35,510 nt of DNA from Deltaproteobacteria bacterium (GTDB taxonomy: Bacteria > Desulfobacterota > Syntrophobacteria > BM002). Below the pieces are notes generated by a model that was not told the origin of the DNA, made no database searches, and saw nothing but the letters and a program-made list of their open reading frames with translations. The stretch spans positions 1 through 35,510 of the forward strand of contig JAFDGZ010000025.1 in NCBI GenBank assembly GCA_019309045.1, written 5' to 3'. This document shows, piece by piece, positions 25,349-33,190 of this stretch. Position numbers and translations under genes: made by a program. The number at the start of each line of letters is the position of its first letter. Within the stretch, counting starts at the first letter, position 1.

Positions 25349-25368
25349 TTCCGGTCAGATGACCGGAA
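25349..25368. promoter_or_regulatory. 20-base perfect palindrome in the peroxiredoxin leader
   Basis: TTCCGGTCAGATGACCGGAA is a 9-base perfect inverted repeat with two centre bases. It sits 37 bases before the start codon and after the putative promoter, so it could be a second operator or a leader hairpin affecting translation. Confidence 0.5.
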
Positions 25369-25405
25369 AGACTAAAGCAACCATCAAAGAAAAGGAGGAA
25401 AAGAA

Positions 25406-26059
25406 ATGGAAGAGAAGAAGCAGAGCATGCCCCTCTTGGGAGACGAATTTCCCAGGTTGGAGGTGCAGACAACTCATGGTCCCATGAACATTCCTGGTGA
25501 TCTGCAGGGCTCCTGGTTTGTCCTATTCAGTCACCCTGCAGATTACACCCCGGTGTGTACCACGGAATTCGTAGCCTTTCAGAAACGCTACGAGGAATTC
25601 GAGAAACTCAACTGCAAACTTATAGGCATGTCCATCGATCAGGTCTTCTCACACATCAAATGGGGAGAATGGATAAACGAAAAACTGGGGATAGAAATCA
25701 AATTCCCCATCATTGCCGGCAATGACACTATTGCCAACAGGCTCGGCATGCTTCATCCAGGCAAGGGCAGCAACACTGTCCGGGCAGTTTTTGTCGGCGA
25801 CCCCCAAGGCAAAGTCAGACTGATTCTCTACTATCCCCAGGAACTCGGCAGAAACATGGACGAGATTCTCCGGGCGGTAAAGGCCCTGCAAATAGCTGAC
25901 AAGGAAGGTGTGGCCATGCCAGCAAACTGGCCGGCAAATGAATTACTCGAGGACCGAGTCATCGTGCCACCCGCCACCGATGAGAAAACAGCTAAAGAGC
26001 GCCGAAAACAATATGACAACTATGACTGGTGGTTCTGTCATAGGCCCCTCGAAAAGTAG
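25406..26059 (+). CDS. Peroxiredoxin (AhpC/TSA family, Prx6-like)
   Basis: Predicted 217 aa; AAAGGAGG lies 7 bases upstream of ATG 25406. The peroxidatic Cys51 is in [12 protein letters not shown], with Pro44, Thr48 and a later Arg completing the site. The C-terminal arm ends [13 protein letters not shown]; Cys211 may act in resolution. Length and the long C-terminal arm suit the Prx6 subfamily found in anaerobes. It reduces H2O2 or organic hydroperoxides, and the PerR-like box suggests peroxide induction. Confidence 0.93.
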   Translation: MEEKKQSMPLLGDEFPRLEVQTTHGPMNIPGDLQGSWFVLFSHPADYTPVCTTEFVAFQKRYEEFEKLNCKLIGMSIDQVFSHIKWGEWINEKLGIEIKFPIIAGNDTIANRLGMLHPGKGSNTVRAVFVGDPQGKVRLILYYPQELGRNMDEILRAVKALQIADKEGVAMPANWPANELLEDRVIVPPATDEKTAKERRKQYDNYDWWFCHRPLEK

Positions 26060-26441
26060 AGCCCAGACAGCTGGCAACGGAACAATCGCCCTCGACAGTA
26101 AATTGCCATCCGTGCAGGGCTCCAATCGACAGATGGCTGCAGAATAAATTACACCTGCAGGAGTTGCCTGGTGAACTCTATTGACCAGGCAACATCCCTG
26201 CATTATCTTCACAACAATGTTGTAAGGAAAGCGTTTATTGATTGCTTGGCCAGTTGGATGTTTCACGAATTTTTGCGCCACGGTGGTGAAGATACCCTGG
26301 CATCCGGCAACGGCGTCCTTCTGGGCCACATGGTTCAGGCATTCATTACTGGCGGAGAAATTAGCCACCGCAAGGTACCAATATGACCACAGCCATTTCA
26401 GGCTGCCATGATTGCCATGCGGAAAAGAGGAGTATAGCCAC
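26060..26441. other. Intergenic region after the peroxiredoxin, with a large hairpin
   Basis: About 380 bases. A 71-codon frame starts at GTG 26171 behind a GGAG, but it begins inside the hairpin at 26156-26202 and resembles no protein, so I leave it out. A second short palindrome ACAACA-A-TGTTGT is at 26211-26223. The persulfide dioxygenase promoter should lie here. Confidence 0.5.
26156..26202 (+). terminator. Hairpin after the peroxiredoxin gene
   Basis: GTTGCCTGGT (26163-26172) pairs perfectly with ACCAGGCAAC (26184-26193) across an 11-base loop, and the stem extends with TGCAGG (26156-26161) and CCTGCA (26197-26202) past a small internal loop. No T-run follows. It may be a terminator or mRNA-stabilising structure for the upstream gene. 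Confidence 0.5.
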
Positions 26442-27824
26442 ATGTATTTTAAACAAATAACAGTTCCAGGTTTGGGTTGCTTCTCCTATGTGATCGGCTG
26501 CCCAGCAGCAAAGGCTATGGTAGTGGTTGATCCCAAACGAGACGTGCAGGACTATCTGGACATATCCAGAAACGAAGGCATGAAAATCACTCATATCATC
26601 AATACTCACGTTCACGCTGATCACGTCAGCGGTGACCAGGAACTCCGCTCGCATACCGGCGCTCAGATATACGTCCAAGAAAATGCCCCCGTGGCGTATC
26701 AACATCAGGATCTCAAAGAAGGTGACGTAATAGAGGTCGGTATCGCCAAATTGGAGGTCCTTTTTACCCCAGGACACACCCCGAACTCCATCTCGCTTCT
26801 GGTCACGGACAGATCACGCTCACAAGAGCCCTGGATGATTCTCACTGGAGACGTACTCTTCGTGGGCGACATTGGCCGACCAGATCTTGCTGGAGAGGAG
26901 ATCCTCGACGAACAGGTTCACAATCTCTATAACAGCCTCTATGACAAACTTGCCAGCTACCCGGATCACCTGGAGGTCTTCCCTGCCCACGGTATGGGTT
27001 CTCTGTGCGGCAAGGGCATGAGCTTCAAGACCAGCTCCACCCTGGGCTTCGAGCGGCACCACAACCCCATGCTCCAGTTTTCCTCTTTTGAGGCTTTCAG
27101 GGAAGCAGTAACAAAGGAATTCCCTGCCAGGCCCAAGAGCTTCAGCCATATTATTCAGACCAATATCAAGGGCGCTCCCCTGTTGGAGCGCTGTCCACTG
27201 GATCTGGCCATGTCACCCGAACGCTTTGCAGAGCGTATGCAGCAGGGGGCCATCGTCATTGATACCCGCGACACTGCCGCTTTCGGTGGCTTTCACATCC
27301 CCGGGTCTCTCAACATTGGTTTCGAAAAGCAGCTTGCCAACTGGGTCGGCATGGTAGTGGAACCCACAGCCGATCTGCTGCTGGTGGTTACGGACAGGGA
27401 GCGCTACGATGCCATGTGCACCGAACTTCATAGAATAGGCTACGACAACATTTACGGCTACCTGTCAGGAGGGATTGCCTCCTGGCTGTTCTCCGGCAAA
27501 CCAGTGAGCAAGTTGCCTCAACTTTCGGTCCATGAGCTCAAAGCGAGGTTAGACCAGGGCGAACCTACGCACCTGATTGATGTGCGCACCAAGGCAGAAT
27601 GGGATGGCGGCCACATAGCTCAAGCCAAACACCTGCCGCTTACAGAGGTGCTGAGCAACGGTTTTGCCTTGCCCACAGACGTCCAGATTGTGGTAAATTG
27701 TGGGACGGGCTATCGCTCCAACATTGCCGCCTCATTTCTCCAGCAGCGTGGCTATGGCAACGTCTTCTCATTGGCTGGCGGGACCTTCGCCTGGACGCAT
27801 GCCGGCTTCGAATTGACCAATTAG
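26442..27824 (+). CDS. Persulfide dioxygenase-rhodanese fusion (CstB/ETHE1-like)
   Basis: Predicted 460 aa from ATG 26442 (AGAGGAG 9 bases upstream). The N-terminal metallo-beta-lactamase domain has THVHADH (H56, H58, D60, H61), GHTPNS, GDVLFVGDIGRPDL and PAHG, the ETHE1 iron site. Two rhodanese domains follow. The first has no active Cys (LLLVVTDRERYD), and the second has CGTGYRS. This layout matches CstB, which oxidises persulfides with O2 and transfers sulfur to sulfite. In an anaerobe it may detoxify sulfane sulfur during oxygen exposure. It is near the TusA/DsrE operon, so excess persulfide is a plausible common substrate. Confidence 0.9.
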   Translation: MYFKQITVPGLGCFSYVIGCPAAKAMVVVDPKRDVQDYLDISRNEGMKITHIINTHVHADHVSGDQELRSHTGAQIYVQENAPVAYQHQDLKEGDVIEVGIAKLEVLFTPGHTPNSISLLVTDRSRSQEPWMILTGDVLFVGDIGRPDLAGEEILDEQVHNLYNSLYDKLASYPDHLEVFPAHGMGSLCGKGMSFKTSSTLGFERHHNPMLQFSSFEAFREAVTKEFPARPKSFSHIIQTNIKGAPLLERCPLDLAMSPERFAERMQQGAIVIDTRDTAAFGGFHIPGSLNIGFEKQLANWVGMVVEPTADLLLVVTDRERYDAMCTELHRIGYDNIYGYLSGGIASWLFSGKPVSKLPQLSVHELKARLDQGEPTHLIDVRTKAEWDGGHIAQAKHLPLTEVLSNGFALPTDVQIVVNCGTGYRSNIAASFLQQRGYGNVFSLAGGTFAWTHAGFELTN

Positions 27825-27937
27825 ACAAGACCCTTCCCCGGAGGTGGCAAGAAAACGGTGAAACAGACAAACACTTCAGCAATTATCCTCAACCTCATCT
27901 GTCAGGGTGGAACACGGATGATAGGGAGAAAAAGACA

Positions 27938-29152
27938 ATGAACGCACCGTACAAGGCAATCAAAGTAAGCGACCATGTCTACTGGGTTGGAGCCATTGAT
28001 TGGGGCATTCGTGATTTTCACGGTTATGCCACCTACCGGGGAACTACCTACAATGCCTTTCTTGTTACAGCGGACAAGCTCACCTTGATCGACACCGTAA
28101 AGAGACCATTTCAGGAGGAGCTTCTTTCCCGGATAAGGTCGGTAGTGGACCCTAGAGACATCGCCTATCTGGTCTCCAATCACGCGGAAATGGACCATTC
28201 CGGTTCCCTTGTCGGCGTGCTCGAGGCCATCCAACCAGAGAAGGTCTTTGCCTCTGTCATGGGCGCCAAAGCACTAAAAGATCACTTTCATCTGGACCAG
28301 GAAATAGTGCCGGTAAAAGATGGCAGTGACCTGAGCCTCGGCAATCTGCACCTCAGTTTTCTTGAGACTCGCATGCTCCATTGGCCCGACAACATGTTCA
28401 GCTATCTCGCCGAGGACAGGCTGCTCTTTTCCCAGGACGCCTTTGGCATGCACCTTGCCAGCAGTGAGCGCTTTGCAGATGAAATAGACCCTGGCATCCT
28501 GGAATATGAAGGGGCAAAGTATTTCGCCAACATCCTGCTGCCCTTCTCGCCGCTGGTCACCAAGCTTCTGGAAAAGGTGGGCCAGCTGGGACTGCAGATC
28601 GACATCATTGCTTGTGATCATGGCCCCATTTGGCGGCGGGACCTCGACAAGATCCTCAGCTGGTACGCCACCTGGGCCAAACAGAAGCCCACCATGAAGG
28701 CGCTGATTGTCTTTGATACTATGTGGCACAGTACGGCGCTCATGGCTGAGAGCATTGCCGAGGGACTCGTAACTGGCGGTGCCAACCCGAAGCTGCTCCC
28801 CCTGAAGGCGAACCATCGAAGTGATGTTGCCACTGAACTCCTGGATGCCGGTGCGTTGCTGGTAGGCTCCCCCACCCTGAATAACAACATGTTCCCCACG
28901 GTGGCGGATGTCCTGACATACCTGAAAGGTCTGAAACCGCGAAACCTTGTGGGCACTGCCTTTGGTTCCTACGGTTGGAGCGGCGAAGCAGTGGCCCAAG
29001 TCCGGGGAATACTCGAAGCTATGAAGGTGGAACTCGTTGGCGACGGGCTCCGCGTCAAGTTTGTTCCTGACCGAGAGACTCTTGGCCGCTGCTATGATCT
29101 TGGCATTGCCATAGCTGACAGGCTCAAAGCAAAGGCGGCAAAGGCAGACTAG
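27938..29152 (+). CDS. Flavodiiron protein (rubredoxin:oxygen oxidoreductase type)
   Basis: Predicted 404 aa from ATG 27938 (AGGGAGAAAAAGACA upstream). The beta-lactamase-like domain carries the diiron ligands H82-x-E84-x-D86-H87 (NHAEMDH), then HWPDN, a DAFGMH aspartate and CDHGPIW. A C-terminal flavodoxin domain begins near residue 253 (KALIVFDTMWHSTALMAESIAEG) and has the FMN loops. There is no fused rubredoxin. The enzyme reduces O2 to water or NO to N2O with electrons from rubredoxin. It follows the persulfide dioxygenase by 113 bases and may be co-transcribed with it as an oxygen-defence pair. Confidence 0.95.
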   Translation: MNAPYKAIKVSDHVYWVGAIDWGIRDFHGYATYRGTTYNAFLVTADKLTLIDTVKRPFQEELLSRIRSVVDPRDIAYLVSNHAEMDHSGSLVGVLEAIQPEKVFASVMGAKALKDHFHLDQEIVPVKDGSDLSLGNLHLSFLETRMLHWPDNMFSYLAEDRLLFSQDAFGMHLASSERFADEIDPGILEYEGAKYFANILLPFSPLVTKLLEKVGQLGLQIDIIACDHGPIWRRDLDKILSWYATWAKQKPTMKALIVFDTMWHSTALMAESIAEGLVTGGANPKLLPLKANHRSDVATELLDAGALLVGSPTLNNNMFPTVADVLTYLKGLKPRNLVGTAFGSYGWSGEAVAQVRGILEAMKVELVGDGLRVKFVPDRETLGRCYDLGIAIADRLKAKAAKAD

Positions 29153-29209
29153 CATGCTGTCGGCAAGCAATTTTCACCAGCTACATGCGGCAATTCACAC
29201 CATGAGCCG

Positions 29210-29308
29210 CGGCAAACCAACTGGGGCGATTTTTTTCTTGCTGCAGATGTTCAGAAGTGAGCCAATGAGCTCCTTATAGGAGTATTTCAAGTACGGCAAA
29301 CCAACTGG
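29210..29308. repeat. 15-base direct repeat upstream of the second sigma54 activator
   Basis: CGGCAAACCAACTGG occurs at 29210-29224 and again at 29294-29308, 84 bases apart, in the 166-base gap between the flavodiiron gene and the activator. The second copy ends 10 bases before the ATG. It is not palindromic. A protein-binding site or small duplication are both possible. Confidence 0.6.
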
Positions 29309-29318
29309 TAGATACCAA

Positions 29319-30710
29319 ATGGCAGATCACCTAGACGCTACCGCCTGCCCATATACCCAGGCTGCCCTCTCGCCAGACTGGTTCGAGGCAATTCTATGCA
29401 GTCTCAACGATGGTGTTTTCTGTGTTGACGCGAACTGGCGCATCACCTGCTTCAACCGAGCAGCTGCCGAAATCACTGGTGTGCCTCGTGAACAAGCCCT
29501 GGGCCGCCCCTGCCACGAGGTCTTTCGCAGCAACATATGCAAGAAGGCCTGCGCCCTTCGCTTTACCATGGAAACTGGCAAACCAGTAATCAATCTGGTC
29601 ATAAGCATTGTCAATTCAGTGGGAAGCAAGGTACCCATCAGTATCTCGACAGCTGTTCTCAAGGATAAAAATGGCAAGATCGTAGGAGGGGTAGAAACGT
29701 TTCGAGATCTCAGCCTGGTGGAGCAGCTGCGCAAGGAAATCGACAAGCGCCATACTTTTGAGGACATTATAAGCGAGAGTCCAAAGATGGCCCACCTTTT
29801 CGACATGATTCCCGTCATTGCCGCCAGCGACAGCACAGTGCTGATTACCGGGGAAAGCGGCACCGGCAAGGGTCTGGTTGCTCGAGCCGTTCACAATTTG
29901 AGTCCCCGACAAAAACTTCCCTTTGTCACCGTAAACTGCGGTGCCATACCAGAGACTCTCCTGGAGTCAGAACTCTTTGGCTACAAGGCGGGAGCCTTTA
30001 CCGATGCGCGCAAAGACAAACCAGGAAGATTTGCCCTGGCACAGGGAGGCACTATTTTTCTCGATGAGATTGGCGACATCCCCACCTCTATTCAGGCAAA
30101 GCTCCTCAGAGTTCTGCAGGAAAAAATCTTTGAGCCCCTCGGGGGTGTACAGGGTATTCGTGCCGACGTGCGCATCATAGCAGCCACCAACAGGGATCTG
30201 GTAAAGCTGGTGGAACAAGGTCTCTTTCGCACTGACCTTTATTATCGAGTCAACGTCTTTCAGCTCGTACTGCCACCCCTGCGAGATAGGAAGGAAGATA
30301 TCCCTTTGCTCGTAGAGCATTTTATCACCAAGCTGTCTGCCCTCAAGGGCAAAGACATTGCTGGAATCACTCCTGAAGCGATTCGCATTCTTATGAACCA
30401 CAACTATCCAGGAAATGTGAGGGAACTGGAAAACATTATAGAGCATGCCTTTGTTATCTGTCCCGGCGGTATGATTCAGGCGCATCATTTGCCTGACAAC
30501 CTGCTGGATGGTGCTGCCGCTGCTGTCCGTCCGACTCTCAAACTCGTGGATCAATATGAAAGAGAACTGATTCTCACGGCCCTCAGAAAAAATCGTTGGA
30601 ACAGGCTGCAGACCGCCCGAGACCTGGGAATTCACAAAACTACTCTATTCAGAAAAATTCGCAAATTAGGAATCAACCTCCCCCGGAAGGATGGTCGCAG
30701 CAAGGGGTAG
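29319..30710 (+). CDS. Sigma54 activator with Cys-containing PAS domain
   Basis: Predicted 463 aa. A PAS domain (FEAILCSLNDGVFCVDANWRITCFN...) contains C65, C74 and C78 (GRPCHEVFRSNICKKACA), a cluster of three cysteines. The AAA+ core has Walker A GESGTGKG, loop GAFTDA in place of GAFTGA, and Walker B GGTIFLDEIGDI. The C-terminal Fis HTH is NRLQTARDLGIHKTTLFRKIRK. No receiver domain, so activity is probably set by the PAS ligand or redox state. The related activator at 22160-23545 has a similar PAS. Targets are unknown; neighbours suggest stress or flavin-enzyme genes. The ribosome binding site is weak. Confidence 0.93.
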   Translation: MADHLDATACPYTQAALSPDWFEAILCSLNDGVFCVDANWRITCFNRAAAEITGVPREQALGRPCHEVFRSNICKKACALRFTMETGKPVINLVISIVNSVGSKVPISISTAVLKDKNGKIVGGVETFRDLSLVEQLRKEIDKRHTFEDIISESPKMAHLFDMIPVIAASDSTVLITGESGTGKGLVARAVHNLSPRQKLPFVTVNCGAIPETLLESELFGYKAGAFTDARKDKPGRFALAQGGTIFLDEIGDIPTSIQAKLLRVLQEKIFEPLGGVQGIRADVRIIAATNRDLVKLVEQGLFRTDLYYRVNVFQLVLPPLRDRKEDIPLLVEHFITKLSALKGKDIAGITPEAIRILMNHNYPGNVRELENIIEHAFVICPGGMIQAHHLPDNLLDGAAAAVRPTLKLVDQYERELILTALRKNRWNRLQTARDLGIHKTTLFRKIRKLGINLPRKDGRSKG

Positions 30711-30936
30711 CACTTCTGCAACTCAGCGGCCCATAACTCCCGCCTTTTTAATCTTGATTTCATGGCCAACACTCAGAAAGATTCTGCGCAACACCGCTAC
30801 TCTCCAGCAATTTTACTTTTTGGCTAACCTGTTGTCACCCTCTAGGGCATGGCTATTGCTACAGGTAGTTTTTGACACGCGAGGTTACTTCTCGACCCAG
30901 GGGTTCCCAGCACTTTCTTCCGAAGTAACGATTGCT

Positions 30937-30963
30937 CAGGCAATTGCCATTAGAAATTGCCTG
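30937..30963. promoter_or_regulatory. Inverted repeat upstream of the flavin oxidoreductase
   Basis: CAGGCAATT (30937-30945) and AATTGCCTG (30955-30963) form a perfect 9-base inverted repeat with a 9-base spacer, ending 19 bases before the start codon. It could be an operator or a hairpin near the ribosome binding site. The rest of the 272-base gap (30711-30982) shows nothing clear. Confidence 0.45.
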
Positions 30964-30982
30964 CGAGTGAAAGGAGTGGATA

Positions 30983-32893
30983 ATGAAAGAGATGTTCACT
31001 GAATATGCCCTCGACGGACTGCAGCTGGTAAACCGCTTCGTTTTCCCGCCAATCAAAACAGGCTATGGCAGCCTTGACGGCAAGGTAACAGAACGGCAAC
31101 TCCAGTTTTACCGGCAGATCGCCCAGGACGGCCCTGCAATAATCATAGTCGAGCCAGCGGCAGTTACGGCAAACGGCAGGGAGCATCCCAGGCAGCTTTC
31201 CATTCATCAGCCACACAGCGTGGAAGAACTCACAAAAATAGTCCAGGTCATCCACCATGAAGGTCGCTTGGCCTGTCTCCATCTCAATCATGCTGGCGCT
31301 GCTGCCAACCCCAAAGTAACAGGTGTCAGGCCAAAGGCGCCTTCTGCCGTCACCTGTTCCTCCAGTGGGCAGACAGCCGAAGCATTAACCGAGGCAGAAA
31401 TAGCAGAGATCGTGGAAGCATACCAGAGAGCAGCAAACAGGGGAGTCTTGGCAGGATTCGACCTCATAGAGCTTCAGGCAGGCCACGGATATCTGCTCTC
31501 ACAATTTCTCAACAGCAAAATCAACCAGCGGCAAGATCGCTTTGGCAAGGACCGGCAGCTCTTCGTCAGAGAGGTACTTTCAGCAGTGCAAAAAGGTGCA
31601 GGCGGCATCCCTCTTGTCTTGAGGATTTCAGGGAATGAAATGTCCCCGGAATTCGGTATCCCTGACGAAGAGCTGCTTTCCCTCCTGAACATGATTGCTG
31701 AAGCCAGCGTTGCTGCAGTGCACGTTGGTATGGGCAGTGCTTGCTTCAGCCCGCCCTGGTATTTTCACCACATGAGTCTCCCTGAAAAACCTCAACTGGA
31801 AAGTCTGTCTCGACTTCAGCAGCACTGTTCGCTTCCTGTCATTGCAGCCGGAAGATTTGGCAGAAAAGAGCGAATTCAAAACATCCTCAGTCAGAATCTT
31901 GCAGATCTTATTGCTCTCGGACGGCCGCTCATTGCTGATCCCAATCTTTTGAAAAAATGGCTGCACCAGCAGGACGACAGGGTCATCCAGTGTGGTTATT
32001 GTCTGCAGGGTTGTCTGCATCGAGTGCGCAGCGGCGAGGGCCTGGGATGTAATGTCAATCCACAGATTGGTCAGCAAGAGCTCACTCCGTCGCCAAAGAA
32101 GTTGCGCGTTCTCGTTGCCGGAGGAGGACCAGCAGGAATCTCGGCAGCTCTTTACCTGGCAAAACGCGGCCACCAGGTCACCCTAGCAGAAAAAGAGCCC
32201 GATCTGGGAGGCCAGTTTAGCCTTGCCTGTAAAGCACCGGGGAAAAGCCCCATGCATGACAGCCTCGCTTCCTTGATTCGGGCAGTGAAACAAAGTCCGG
32301 TCACAGTGCTTTTGGCAACAGAAGTTGACAGCGAGCTTGTCAGGAAAATAAGTCCAGAGTTCCTTGTCTGGGCCACTGGTGCCCATGATACCATCCCTGA
32401 TATCCCAGGACTCTCCGAGCAGCACCATCTATCTGCCCTGGAGTATTACAGAGATGAAAGGCAGGTACGCGGCCCCCGGATACTTGTCATAGGGGCAGGC
32501 AGGACAGGCCTTGAAATCGCTGAAAAACTGGGACTGGAGGGCTATATTGTGGTTGCCACAAAACGCACCGATCCCTTGGGAAGCAACATGGAAATGGTTA
32601 CCAGGAAACTGGTACTCAACAGAATTTCGGCCATGGAAAACGTCACTCTCATGCCGCGTACCCGGGTAAAAGCCTTTACAGCCGAAGGGGTAGCAGTGGA
32701 GACAGCGGGAGAAGAACAATTGCTCGAGCCGTTTCAGACGGTGATCCACGCTTTTGGACTTACACCGTGCCAAGGGCCAGGTGAGGAGATCAAAAATTTG
32801 GTACCACTACTGGAAACAATCGGCGACGCCCAGCAGGTGCAGGACATCTACACTGCCACCCTGGCTGGCTATCAGCTGGCATGCAAGTATTGA
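30983..32893 (+). CDS. NADH:flavin oxidoreductase, old-yellow-enzyme/2,4-dienoyl-CoA reductase type
   Basis: Predicted 636 aa; ATG 30983 has AAAGGAG at a good distance. Residues 1-330 are the FMN TIM barrel (NRFVFPPIKTGYGS..., HLNHAGAAANP, AGFDLIELQAGHGYLLSQFLN). A linker binds [4Fe-4S] in CGYCLQGCLHRVRSGEGLGC (C-x2-C-x3-C-x11-C). The C-terminus is an FAD/NAD(P) module (VLVAGGGPAGISAALYLAKRG, then ILVIGAGRTGLEIAEKLGL). This is the FadH/trimethylamine dehydrogenase/enoate reductase architecture. Substrate unknown: an enoyl-CoA, enoate or amine. The barrel's family-typical ERxQF has lost clear catalytic tyrosine placement by eye. Confidence 0.9.
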   Translation: MKEMFTEYALDGLQLVNRFVFPPIKTGYGSLDGKVTERQLQFYRQIAQDGPAIIIVEPAAVTANGREHPRQLSIHQPHSVEELTKIVQVIHHEGRLACLHLNHAGAAANPKVTGVRPKAPSAVTCSSSGQTAEALTEAEIAEIVEAYQRAANRGVLAGFDLIELQAGHGYLLSQFLNSKINQRQDRFGKDRQLFVREVLSAVQKGAGGIPLVLRISGNEMSPEFGIPDEELLSLLNMIAEASVAAVHVGMGSACFSPPWYFHHMSLPEKPQLESLSRLQQHCSLPVIAAGRFGRKERIQNILSQNLADLIALGRPLIADPNLLKKWLHQQDDRVIQCGYCLQGCLHRVRSGEGLGCNVNPQIGQQELTPSPKKLRVLVAGGGPAGISAALYLAKRGHQVTLAEKEPDLGGQFSLACKAPGKSPMHDSLASLIRAVKQSPVTVLLATEVDSELVRKISPEFLVWATGAHDTIPDIPGLSEQHHLSALEYYRDERQVRGPRILVIGAGRTGLEIAEKLGLEGYIVVATKRTDPLGSNMEMVTRKLVLNRISAMENVTLMPRTRVKAFTAEGVAVETAGEEQLLEPFQTVIHAFGLTPCQGPGEEIKNLVPLLETIGDAQQVQDIYTATLAGYQLACKY

Positions 32894-32901
32894 TCTCTTT
32901 G

Positions 32902-33083
32902 AGCCAGGCTGTTCAAGCTGCGGTGAGTCCTGATTCAGAGCCCTGCACGGTGCAGAACCGCTCCACCTGGCTTCGCTCCTGTGACAGGCAGCGCAGCATG
33001 CAGGGAAAAAACCGCTGCCCATAGGCAACTGAGGTCAGCTTCGCAGGCCTCCTGATTCCCCCTGGCAAGGAATTGGACTTGCC
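32902..33083 (+). other. Hairpin-rich leader between the flavoenzyme and the RACo-like gene
   Basis: A nested set AGCCAGG/CCTGGCT (32902-32908 with 32966-32972), GCGGT/ACCGC (32920-32924 with 32957-32961) and CTGCA/TGCAG (32943-32947 with 32951-32955) forms one long stem. It is followed by CCTG/CAGG at 32978-32988, GGCAGCG/CGCTGCC (32987-32993 with 33013-33019), GAGG/CCTC (33031-33051) and GGCAAG/CTTGCC (33064-33083). The first could end transcription of the flavoenzyme. Whether the whole is a regulatory RNA is unknown. Confidence 0.4.
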
Positions 33084-33190
33084 TCATTATTCAGGAAAGC
33101 CTATATTTGATGGTTAAATTCTCTTGAACGCTTGAGAGAAGTATTGAATGGTTTATTGGGAAAGTTTTCACGACCAACCAGGAGCAATGC

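Noticed and set aside
26171-26386. 71-codon frame with a GGAG upstream
   Set aside because: It starts within a large inverted repeat, has no recognisable motifs and no coding-like composition.
33041-33060. Minus-strand sequence resembling a cobalamin riboswitch B12 box (AATCAGGAGGCCTGCG)
   Set aside because: It is antisense to the RACo-like gene, the other conserved riboswitch parts are not found at the right distance, and no minus-strand gene follows.
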